Positions 1 to 6,175 of a DNA stretch of 23,976 nucleotides are shown here, piece by piece. Origin of the DNA: CAZCWX01 sp964502465 (GTDB lineage: Bacteria; Desulfobacterota; Binatia; Bin18). The stretch is taken from positions 1 through 23,976 of the forward strand of contig CAZCWX010000700.1 in NCBI GenBank assembly GCA_964502465.1, read 5' to 3'. Under the pieces are notes generated by a model. That model did no database searches. It saw only the letters and a list, made by a program, of their open reading frames with translations, and was not told the DNA's origin. Position 1 is the stretch's first letter; every line of letters begins with the position of its first letter. Made by a program: the position numbers and the translations under genes.

Positions 1-1121
1 CCGCCGATAATCAGTCCCAAGGTGAACATGAATTCGTATGCCCAGGTGCCGTTGTCGATGACATGCGCGGTGCCGCGGTTGAGGGGAGCATACGAGTTGA
101 GGATCTCCAAAGCCAGGGCGCAAATGTCATGGTTGAGTTCAGTACCAACCAGCTTATTGACCATGGCCGCGATGCCGGGTGACCGGCCTTTAATCGTATC
201 GGTGAGTTGACGATACGAGTGATACTTCATCGCTTCGACTCGCGTCAGTAAATCGGCCAACTTTTGACGGATCATTGGGTCCTCGGCAGCTGGCTTGCCA
301 TAGCGCTGACGCGAGCGGGCCAGACGGATGAGGTTCTGCATCATGAGTTGAGTGCGAGTGGTCGAACCCAGCATGTTGCGCTCATGGAACAGGGTCGCAT
401 TGGCTACCATCCACCCCTGATTCAACTCGCCGACAAGATTAGTGCGGGGCACGCGTACGTCCTCAAAGAAGACCTCGTTAAACCCAGCGTCGCCGGTCAT
501 TTGGATCAGTGGGCGCACGGTAATCCCGGGCGTCTTCATGTCGATCAGGACGTAAGAAATTCCCCTATGCTTGGGCGCGTCGGGGTCGGTGCGGACCAGG
601 CAGAACATCCAATCTGAGAACTGAGCATTCGAGGTCCAGACCTTCTGGCCGTTGACGATGAACTCGTCACCGACCAATTCGGCGCGGGTACGCAGGGAGG
701 CCAAATCTGAGCCTGAGCCTGGCTCGGAATAGCCCTGACACCAGATCTCTTCGGCTGTCAGGATTTTGGGCAGGTACCGCCGCCGTTGTTCTTCGCTGCC
801 GCACTGAATCAGGGTCGGACCGAGCATGGTCAAACCCGAAGCCCCGACCAGGCCAGGCGCACGGGCCAGGACCAGCTCTTCGTTGACGATGGTTTGGCGC
901 ATCACATCCGCACCCTGTCCTCCGTATTCCTTGGGCCAGCCCATTGCCACGTAACCGGCATCATAGAGTTTCCGTTGCCATTCTTTCCCGCGCTTGATGC
1001 GCTCGGGGTCGTGCGGTGGCAGATCGCTGATCGTTTTGTCTTTCTTGGGCAGATTGTGTTTCAACCAGTTCCGGACTTCTTTGCGAAAAGCCTCGTCTTC
1101 TTTGGAATAAGAAAGCTCCAT
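1..1121 (-). CDS. Acyl-CoA dehydrogenase, C-terminus cut by window edge
   Basis: Flavoenzyme that would introduce an alpha-beta double bond into an acyl-CoA, passing electrons to electron-transfer flavoprotein; cytoplasmic. The start is the ATG at 1119-1121, preceded by an AAGGA ribosome site. The 373 visible codons begin MELSYSKEDEAFRKEVRNWL and show the family order: helical N-domain with WPKEYGGQG, then the beta-domain signature CQGYSEPGSGSDLASLRT near residues 125-145, then KVWTSNAQ and RGISYVLIDM, then the C-terminal helical domain with RQRYGKPAAEDPMIRQKLAD. The reading frame is still open at base 1, at GLIIGG, which in this family precedes the GTxEIQRN-type segment, so roughly 25 residues are missing. 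The physiological substrate cannot be told from sequence; linear, branched and aromatic-side-chain acyl-CoAs are all used by relatives. It follows the amidohydrolase by 45 bp and is probably co-transcribed with it. Confidence 0.93.
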   Translation of the reverse strand, partial: MELSYSKEDEAFRKEVRNWLKHNLPKKDKTISDLPPHDPERIKRGKEWQRKLYDAGYVAMGWPKEYGGQGADVMRQTIVNEELVLARAPGLVGASGLTMLGPTLIQCGSEEQRRRYLPKILTAEEIWCQGYSEPGSGSDLASLRTRAELVGDEFIVNGQKVWTSNAQFSDWMFCLVRTDPDAPKHRGISYVLIDMKTPGITVRPLIQMTGDAGFNEVFFEDVRVPRTNLVGELNQGWMVANATLFHERNMLGSTTRTQLMMQNLIRLARSRQRYGKPAAEDPMIRQKLADLLTRVEAMKYHSYRQLTDTIKGRSPGIAAMVNKLVGTELNHDICALALEILNSYAPLNRGTAHVIDNGTWAYEFMFTLGLIIG

Positions 1122-1147
1122 AAGAATTCCTTCAAAGTTCGTTGCCG

Positions 1148-1165
1148 AGAGCTGATGGCTGACTG
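1148..1165 (+). repeat. Short inverted repeat, copy at the amidohydrolase 3' end
   Basis: The 18-mer AGAGCTGATGGCTGACTG lies immediately past the amidohydrolase stop codon (1167-1169 on the plus strand). It matches the reverse complement of 2325-2342 (AGAGCTGATAGCTGAATG) at 16 of 18 positions, so the gene lies between opposing copies. The motif is itself built from degenerate AGCTGA units. Function unknown; it may be part of a dispersed intergenic repeat family. Confidence 0.55.
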
Positions 1166-1166
1166 T

Positions 1167-2279
1167 TCATAGGTTGTACAATCGCTTGGTATTCTCGCCG
1201 ATGATCTTCTGCCGGGCACGTTTCGGTAGCGCGGCACAGGCCTCTTTCACCTCGTCCACTACACCAGGGAAAGTACAGTCGAAATGGGGGTAATCCGAGC
1301 CCCAGACAATGCAGTCCTCAAGGCCCATTTCGACAATGACTTTCAGTGTGTGTTCATCCGGATCCATGGAGATGAAGCACTGTTCCCTGAACAGTTCGCT
1401 AGGTTTCCTTTTCAGCCATGGTACGTAATGCCCCATCTTCTCAAAATGGCCATCCATGCGGTCGAGCCAGTGGCCGATCCAGCCAACTCCGGACTCCAGG
1501 AAGGCGACCTTCAGTGTGGGGAACTTACTCAACACGCCACCACACACAATATCCATACACGCGGCCTGTTGTTCCCAAGGGTGACAGACCATATGAAAGA
1601 AGAACGGATCCTTGTAGCGCTCTTGTCCGAGCGTCTGCATCTTGGTGCCGAAGCTGCCGTGAATGGCAACCGGAATGTTCAGTTCCTGAGCTTCTCGCCA
1701 GAAGATGTCGTAAGCCGGATCGCAGAGTCGCCGGCCATTAAACGGATTGGGACGGACGAACACTGCACGCATGCCCAATTCTTTCACCACCCGCCGCATC
1801 TCTTGTACTGCTTCGTCTACGTCTTGCAGTGGGAGAGGAGCTACACCGAAGAAACGGTGAGGATAGGGCTTGCAAAAATCAGCTATCCAGTTGTTATAGG
1901 CACGGCAGGCAGCCGCCGCCAGTTTGGGATCGTTGAGGTCCCCGTAGATGAGCCAGAGGCTGGGGTAGAAGAACGCGACCTCGATCCCCTCCAGGTCCAT
2001 GTCTTTCACGCGAGCGTGGGGGTCATATCCGCCGGGAACAATGTCGTCCCACGACATCGAGCGAGCCTTCTGAGGGTCAGATAAGCCACCTGGGGTGCAC
2101 GCTGCGGCGATGGCCATGTTCCGATCGCCACGTACCTCACCGTCAATCTTCAGTTTATCGATCCCGTCGTTGTCGCGAACGATCTGGATCACTCGGTCGC
2201 GGTAAGCCGATTCGGTGTACTCTTGCCACACGCTGCGAGGTTCGAGGATATGTCCATCGGCGTCGATGATAGTTGCCAT
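1167..2279 (-). CDS. Amidohydrolase family (amidohydrolase-2, ACMSD-like TIM barrel) metal enzyme
   Basis: Predicted metal-dependent hydrolase or decarboxylase of the amidohydrolase-2 superfamily, 370 aa. The start ATG at 2277-2279 is chosen over an in-frame ATG 16 codons upstream because a strong AAGGAGGG lies just before it. Metal-site candidates are visible in the usual order: DADGH at the N-terminus (D8, H10, followed by ILEP), AIHGS (H207), HPWEQQ (H233) and WGSDYPHFD (D329). The N-terminal motif is the DxH variant rather than HxH. This subgroup is common in catabolic clusters of soil and marine bacteria, but few members have known substrates; relatives include aminocarboxymuconate-semialdehyde decarboxylase and other ring-carboxylate decarboxylases. 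It sits between the ABM protein and the acyl-CoA dehydrogenase on the same strand, suggesting a degradation pathway. Short inverted repeats flank the gene. Confidence 0.88.
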   Translation of the reverse strand: MATIIDADGHILEPRSVWQEYTESAYRDRVIQIVRDNDGIDKLKIDGEVRGDRNMAIAAACTPGGLSDPQKARSMSWDDIVPGGYDPHARVKDMDLEGIEVAFFYPSLWLIYGDLNDPKLAAAACRAYNNWIADFCKPYPHRFFGVAPLPLQDVDEAVQEMRRVVKELGMRAVFVRPNPFNGRRLCDPAYDIFWREAQELNIPVAIHGSFGTKMQTLGQERYKDPFFFHMVCHPWEQQAACMDIVCGGVLSKFPTLKVAFLESGVGWIGHWLDRMDGHFEKMGHYVPWLKRKPSELFREQCFISMDPDEHTLKVIVEMGLEDCIVWGSDYPHFDCTFPGVVDEVKEACAALPKRARQKIIGENTKRLYNL

Positions 2280-2318
2280 ACAATCCCTCCTTGTGTGAGA
2301 ACTCTGGTATGTGCAAGC

Positions 2319-2342
2319 GTTCAGCATTCAGCTATCAGCTCT
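2319..2342 (-). repeat. Short inverted repeat, copy upstream of the amidohydrolase
   Basis: On the minus strand this reads AGAGCTGATAGCTGAATG followed by CTGAAC, three degenerate copies of an AGCTGAAT-type unit. It pairs with the copy at 1148-1165 in opposite orientation (16 of 18 matching). It sits about 45 bp upstream of the amidohydrolase start and so could lie in the message leader. Confidence 0.55.
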
Positions 2343-2359
2343 TAGTTTCGTGTTTATGC

Positions 2360-2477
2360 CTCTTGAATCTTTTGAGTTCATTAGGATGCGTTAGGGCGAT
2401 TCTTGAGTCCGGGTTGAACGCCTTTTTTTCGTGGCAGGTCCGCTAGACTCAATGGACTCAAGAGACCCAAGAGACTC
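2360..2477. repeat. Two opposed clusters of a 9-bp repeat in the ABM-amidohydrolase spacer
   Basis: Positions 2442-2477 hold four imperfect 9-bp units of the type AAGAGACTC (the last three read AATGGACTC, AAGAGACCC, AAGAGACTC), ending 3 bp past the ABM stop codon. A second, more decayed cluster around 2360-2384 and 2402-2410 carries the reverse complement (CTTGAATC, TTTGAGTTC, TTGAGTCC). TTGAGTCC at 2403-2410 can pair with GGACTCAA at 2454-2461. No ORF or terminator is evident in the spacer; it looks like simple-repeat intergenic DNA. Confidence 0.6.
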
Positions 2478-2480
2478 AGC

Positions 2481-2813
2481 TTATCCTTCTCCCCCTTCAT
2501 CCACAGGAAAAAATCCCTCTTCACTTTCGGCCATGAGGCGGAGGTCAAAGGTTCGTACTCGCGGGGGCACTATACAAAGGGGAATGAGAGAATCCAAGAG
2601 ATCCTGAGCAAGGGGACTCTCTGCATAGGCGCGGAGGTCTTTACTGGTCCGCCACGAACTGACGGCAATGAATTCATCTCCCTCTTGCATAATCTGCACG
2701 AAGAGGAATCCAGACACTTTCCGGACGTGGTCGAGACGGTCTTGTAACACCTGGATTGCCGCCTCAACCTGGCCCGGTTTCGCTTTGCCTTCCAATACCC
2801 GGCACTCGTACAT
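2481..2813 (-). CDS. ABM-domain (dimeric alpha-beta barrel) small protein
   Basis: A 110-residue protein resembling the antibiotic biosynthesis monooxygenase (ABM) fold, a ferredoxin-like alpha-beta barrel of about 95 residues that dimerises. Features supporting this are the N-terminal strand YECRVLEGKAKPG, the helix QVEAAIQVLQDRLDHVRKV, the central strands GFLFVQIMQEGDEFIAVSSW with the typical W at the strand end, and a helix with RTSKDLRAYAESPLAQ. Members range from cofactor-free monooxygenases of quinols to heme-degrading enzymes and proteins with no known activity; no catalytic residue can be assigned here. The start ATG has an AAAAGGAG site just upstream. It lies 51 bp after the lipoprotein gene and before the amidohydrolase on the same strand, consistent with an accessory role in that cluster. 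Confidence 0.75.
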   Translation of the reverse strand: MYECRVLEGKAKPGQVEAAIQVLQDRLDHVRKVSGFLFVQIMQEGDEFIAVSSWRTSKDLRAYAESPLAQDLLDSLIPLCIVPPRVRTFDLRLMAESEEGFFPVDEGGEG

Positions 2814-2864
2814 AGGGTACTCCTTTTCTCATGATAGGAGACTAAGCGCGGAGGCGTGGATTTG

Positions 2865-3404
2865 TCAACTAGAAAGTGCTGGTGGCAATATGCGTACCTC
2901 GTTACTAATGCGCTCGTAACCGGAAGCCTGTGTGTTGGGATCTTCGAGTAACCCCTTGAGCGAGACAATGCAGCAGGTATCCTGGTCGTTCAGATCCTCC
3001 CAAGCGATGCCAGAGTCAGGCGGAAGCTCAAGGCTGACTGCCACTGAACCAACAGAGAGCATAAACGGCTCTAAGGTGCCGCCCAGTTTGACCTGAGGTT
3101 CTAGGGGGAATACCAGGACCTCTTTGTAGGGCAAGGGGAGTTTCACGCCAGGCTCCAGGTCGTAATCAAGCGTCACTGTCAGTGTGTGCTCCTCACTACG
3201 CCAGACCTTGACGTTAGAAATTTTCACCAGGGCCTTGCTCTCTTCAGGTTTAGGAGCGCAGGCGAAAAGGGGGAAAAACAATAACAGCAGGAATGGAGGG
3301 GCGGCTTTGCATAGCCACCCTGGGAGGAGAGGGCGACCACAGAGAGTTGCCCCTCCTGTGTGTCGCAACTGTTCATCTTGCATTTGTTGGGGCAGGTTGG
3401 CCAT
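2865..3404 (-). CDS. Putative lipoprotein of unknown function
   Basis: I do not recognise a family. The 179-residue product has an unusually long N-terminal stretch (about 35 residues), then a hydrophobic core (FLLLLFFPLF) and a lipobox with the cysteine near residue 49 (LFAC), followed by APKPEES. It would be exported and lipid-anchored. The mature part, about 130 residues, has many alternating hydrophobic and charged stretches (VKISNVKVWRSEEHTLTVTL) suggesting a beta-sandwich domain and includes a CC pair near the middle. The ATG at 3402-3404 lies 4 bp after the stop of the acetamidase-like gene, so translation is probably coupled. Residues about 14-38 are encoded by a double-hairpin repeat (see 3295-3360), so the long n-region may be an insertion. 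No in-frame ATG, GTG or TTG start occurs between that repeat and the hydrophobic core. Confidence 0.6.
   Translation of the reverse strand: MANLPQQMQDEQLRHTGGATLCGRPLLPGWLCKAAPPFLLLLFFPLFACAPKPEESKALVKISNVKVWRSEEHTLTVTLDYDLEPGVKLPLPYKEVLVFPLEPQVKLGGTLEPFMLSVGSVAVSLELPPDSGIAWEDLNDQDTCCIVSLKGLLEDPNTQASGYERISNEVRILPPALSS
3295..3360. repeat. Double palindromic repeat (REP-like) inside the lipoprotein N-terminus
   Basis: Two adjacent stem-loops are visible. The first pairs GGGCGGCT (3299-3306) with AGCCACCC (3313-3320), 7 of 8 pairs, around a TTGCAT loop. The second pairs GGAGAGGGCGAC (3326-3337) with GTTGCCCCTCC (3346-3356), with one bulge and one G-T pair. The spacing and GGGCGAC / GTTGCCCC arms resemble dispersed intergenic palindromes seen in many bacterial genomes. 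Here the element lies in coding sequence, upstream of the signal-peptide hydrophobic core. Only one copy is seen in the window. Confidence 0.55.
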
Positions 3405-3408
3405 TGTC

Positions 3409-4275
3409 TCACATTCCTACGATCTCTCGCGCTACTGCTGCACGAACCTGATACGGTGTGCCGCCAATATACGAGATGCGGACGTCCGCAGCGACGCTGA
3501 TAAGCATCGCCGCCTCGGTCTGATCAACACCGGTTCGTGCCATCAGGAGCCCGGCTAATTCGTCTAATGCGACACGAGCCGCTGCTTCGACTGTCTCTCC
3601 CTCGCCGGTGGTCAGCACTTCGTCCTGCGTGACGATGAGCGGGCGATTCAAGATGAGTTCGCTGACAACCTGGCAGCGCAGGGTCACTTCTGCTGCGATC
3701 TCAACTGCTGACCCTGCCGCTTCTCCATCGCCCATTTTGGCATGGACATCTTCGATGGTCAGAAGACCACCCGGGACAAACACCGGCAAGTAGACCGTTG
3801 CGCCAGGGCCAACCTGCGTATTCGTCAGGGTGCCACCAAACACCCCGGAAGCGTTGCTTGGCAACGACCCGTTCGCTGGGGCTACGCCAAGTTTCCCCAC
3901 CATCGGGGAAAACGGCAAGGAGATCGTATCGCTATAGCGAATGCGATTCCCTGCGATCGGTACAATCTTCTTGCGAAACTCCACCTTGTCCTTGAACATG
4001 CCGTAGCCAGGAATTGCCACCACGTACCCAAATCCCTGCGTTGGGTGTACGTCGAGGATGTCCACTGCGAGCACCTGCCCTGCCTCCGCGCCTTCGATGT
4101 AAACCGGGCCAGTCATCACCGTCAATTGTTCCATGGGCCAGCTTTTTCCATCGTTCCAGTCGCGGAAACGATCATTGGTTTCCATCACAAACACCTCTCC
4201 AGGCTGCACGTGGGTCACCGGAGGATGCAGAGCGTCAAAGGTACGGACGACATGGTCTTTACTAATCTTTTGCAT
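3409..4275 (-). CDS. Acetamidase/formamidase family protein (FmdA/AmdA-like)
   Basis: Cytoplasmic amidase family that hydrolyses short aliphatic amides such as formamide or acetamide to ammonia and the acid. The 288-residue product matches the family in length and layout: N-terminal RTFDALHPPVTHVQPGEVF, GPVYIEGAEAGQVLAVDILDV, then the central VYLPVFVPGGLL, EDVHAKMGDGEAAG and a C-terminal helical region ending in a TPYQVRAAVAREIVGM-like tail. The conserved GGNxD segment of canonical members is here FGGTLTNTQV, and the usual GDxHAxQGDGE is EDVHAKMGDGE, so substrate or activity may differ from true formamidases. The start ATG at 4273-4275 has AAAGGAG upstream. It is the first gene of the minus-strand cluster, diverging from the histidine phosphatase; the lipoprotein gene follows at 4 bp. 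Confidence 0.85.
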   Translation of the reverse strand: MQKISKDHVVRTFDALHPPVTHVQPGEVFVMETNDRFRDWNDGKSWPMEQLTVMTGPVYIEGAEAGQVLAVDILDVHPTQGFGYVVAIPGYGMFKDKVEFRKKIVPIAGNRIRYSDTISLPFSPMVGKLGVAPANGSLPSNASGVFGGTLTNTQVGPGATVYLPVFVPGGLLTIEDVHAKMGDGEAAGSAVEIAAEVTLRCQVVSELILNRPLIVTQDEVLTTGEGETVEAAARVALDELAGLLMARTGVDQTEAAMLISVAADVRISYIGGTPYQVRAAVAREIVGM

Positions 4276-4409
4276 GGCAGATCTCCTTTCGGCTTTCGAC
4301 TAGCACATCCAGAGAGAAACGCCAACGCGCGGTAGCAATCCTGAGGGGGACGTGCTAACACAACCTGTGGCTGCACGACCCTGTATGGTGAAACTTCCGG
4401 AATGCTGAC
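4276..4409. promoter_or_regulatory. Divergent intergenic region, promoters expected
   Basis: This 134-bp spacer separates two divergent genes and must hold the start signals for at least one of them. I see no convincing -35/-10 pair. A 6-bp inverted repeat, TAGCAC at 4301-4306 and GTGCTA at 4352-4357, is the only symmetric element and may be chance. Confidence 0.3.
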
Positions 4410-5066
4410 ATGAGTGTGAGCGTGCGTTTGTTACTGGTTCGACATGGAGAAACGGTGTGGAATCAGGAAAATCGCTGGCAAGGGCATGCAGATGTCCCGC
4501 TCAGTGAAGCGGGTCGTGAGCAAGCTCGGCGCTTGGCCCACCGATTACTTGCTGAGAGGAGACAGGTGCGAGCCATCTATGCGAGTGATCTGCAACGGGC
4601 ATTGCATACTGCCGAGATCTTAGGTGAGATGCTCGGCATGGCCCCGACACCGGAGCCGGCATGGCGTGAGATGGATATTGGCACGTGGAGTGGTCTCACA
4701 ACTGCCGAAGTGATTGCGCACTATGCGACGGATTGGGAGCGCTTGCGGACTGGAGAAGATCTGCCACGAGGCGGTGGCGAAACCTTCGCGCAGTTTCAGG
4801 GACGGATCATACACTGTGTCGAACACCTGATACACAAGCATGCTGGTGAACAGGTGGCGATCGTGACCCACGGTGGGGCGGTCCGGGCTTTTTTGCTCTA
4901 CTGCCGTAAACTAGATGTGCGCCAGTTTCGCCAGATTGATAAGATCGGCAACACCGGTCTCAGTGAAATTACCCTTTCGACTACCGGAGAAACGGTCATC
5001 CATTCGGTCAATGATACGAGTCATCTCGATGGGCTCCCCCTCTTTGGTGAGGCGGTGGATACGTGA
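4410..5066 (+). CDS. Histidine phosphatase superfamily protein (GpmB/CobC/PspA-like)
   Basis: Phosphatase of the phosphoglycerate-mutase-like branch-1 superfamily, 218 aa, acting through a phosphohistidine. The RHGET motif gives the nucleophile H12 with R11; R63 (DLQRAL), acid E87 (REMDIGTWSG) and H154 (VTHGG) complete the catalytic set. The C-terminus carries the NTGLSEI and NDTSHL elements. Family members act on phosphosugars, alpha-ribazole phosphate, 3-phosphoglycerate or phosphoserine, and motifs alone do not decide among them. Because serA and a class V aminotransferase lie within 3-6 kb, a role as the metal-independent phosphoserine phosphatase described in Hydrogenobacter is possible; this is inference. 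The start ATG has only a weak ribosome site (GGAA). The next gene follows after 116 bp. Confidence 0.9.
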   Translation: MSVSVRLLLVRHGETVWNQENRWQGHADVPLSEAGREQARRLAHRLLAERRQVRAIYASDLQRALHTAEILGEMLGMAPTPEPAWREMDIGTWSGLTTAEVIAHYATDWERLRTGEDLPRGGGETFAQFQGRIIHCVEHLIHKHAGEQVAIVTHGGAVRAFLLYCRKLDVRQFRQIDKIGNTGLSEITLSTTGETVIHSVNDTSHLDGLPLFGEAVDT

Positions 5067-5182
5067 TGCTGGTTGGCGCGAAGGTGGAATGCGGGTGGTG
5101 AGAGGCGAGCGACAGTCTGCGCGGCTCTTTCTTTCCCTCGTGTCTGTCTTCTCTTTTGTCGCTGGTGTGAGAGGTCAAAACG

Positions 5183-6175
5183 GTGCGTTTTCTTTCTTCG
5201 CGTTGGCTGAAGGTCGGTATTAGCGTCGGGCTCTTTGCCCTTCTGCTGAAATCTGTCGACCTGAGTGTCTTTGCGCGACAGATCTGGACTGTCCGCCCCG
5301 AGTTTTTTCTGCTGGTTTTTATCGGATATCTTATTGGCCAAGTCTTAAGTGCCTACAGATGGCGGCTGCTCGCGCAGCCGCTTGGGTTTGACCAACCGTT
5401 GCGCGTGTTCACGGTCTATTATTTCGTCGGGATGTATCTGAACCTCTTTGCGCCGAGTACCGTCGTGGGAGACCTTGGGCGAGGACTGTTCTTGAGCGAG
5501 AGAGCAGGGGGCGTTGGTCGTGCCCTGCAATCGGTCCTGGCCGACCGCGTCAGTGGTGTGGTGATGTTGCTGTGGATCAGCGCCGTCGGGTTCCTACTGT
5601 TTGGTCCGACCGTGCTCCCGGCAGCACTGTGCTATGGCACGATTGCCGCGGCACTGTGTACCGTCGTGGGCTGGTGGGCGCTCCCACGTCTCGTCCCGTT
5701 ATGCTTTTCACCCAGGCATAAGTTGTACCAGTTGGTCGAGAAAGTTATCTCTCCTTACCAGACCAGGCCTGTCTTGATTGCTGGGGTGTGTGGCTTGGCT
5801 TTTGTCTTCCATCTTTTCCAACTTGGTTTGCAGGTACTCTTATCGCATGCGCTGGGGCTTGCCGTCCCCATTTGGTACCTGCTCCTTTTTATTCCGCTCA
5901 TGACCATTCTGAGTACGCTGCCTGTCAGCTTTAATGGTCTTGGTGTGCGCGAAGGAGGCTATGTGGCCTTCCTGGCTCTTGTGGGTGTGGGGAAGGAAGA
6001 AGCCCTGGCTTTTGGGCTGCTGTGGACTGCGCTACTCTTTGCCGCTGGATTGTTCGGCGGGTTGGTCTTGTTGCTGTCGCCTGAAGCACGCTTCTCTTTC
6101 CATCGGGCTGAAATAATGGCTAACCGGTCGTCGGCAGTGCCAATAGGAGAGCTTAGAAAAACGATGGACGGATAA
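5183..6175 (+). CDS. Flippase-like / lysylphosphatidylglycerol synthase TM-region family membrane protein
   Basis: Polytopic inner-membrane protein of the LPG-synthase transmembrane region family (UPF0104, AglD2-like), 330 aa, with about seven to eight hydrophobic segments. Family hallmarks are the early AYRWRLL segment, then YFVGMYLNLFAPSTVVGDLGRG and a LADRVSGV stretch, and the late PVSFNGLGVREGGYVAF motif. It contains only the membrane region, without the cytosolic aminoacyl-transfer domain of MprF, so it is more likely a lipid transporter or flippase-like protein than an aminoacyl-PG synthase. The start is a GTG at 5183, because an in-frame stop (5168-5170) lies just upstream and no earlier start exists; the ribosome site (GAGAGG) is modest. 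The last 23 bp overlap the 3' end of purA on the other strand. Confidence 0.85.
   Translation: MRFLSSRWLKVGISVGLFALLLKSVDLSVFARQIWTVRPEFFLLVFIGYLIGQVLSAYRWRLLAQPLGFDQPLRVFTVYYFVGMYLNLFAPSTVVGDLGRGLFLSERAGGVGRALQSVLADRVSGVVMLLWISAVGFLLFGPTVLPAALCYGTIAAALCTVVGWWALPRLVPLCFSPRHKLYQLVEKVISPYQTRPVLIAGVCGLAFVFHLFQLGLQVLLSHALGLAVPIWYLLLFIPLMTILSTLPVSFNGLGVREGGYVAFLALVGVGKEEALAFGLLWTALLFAAGLFGGLVLLLSPEARFSFHRAEIMANRSSAVPIGELRKTMDG

Noticed and set aside
1284..2084. 266-codon open frame on the plus strand opposite the amidohydrolase
   Set aside because: It is antisense to a gene with clear motifs and a strong ribosome site; no recognisable protein features of its own.
5067..5182. Extra small gene between the histidine phosphatase and the membrane protein
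   Set aside because: A short frame crosses this region but overlaps both neighbours in another frame and has no protein features.
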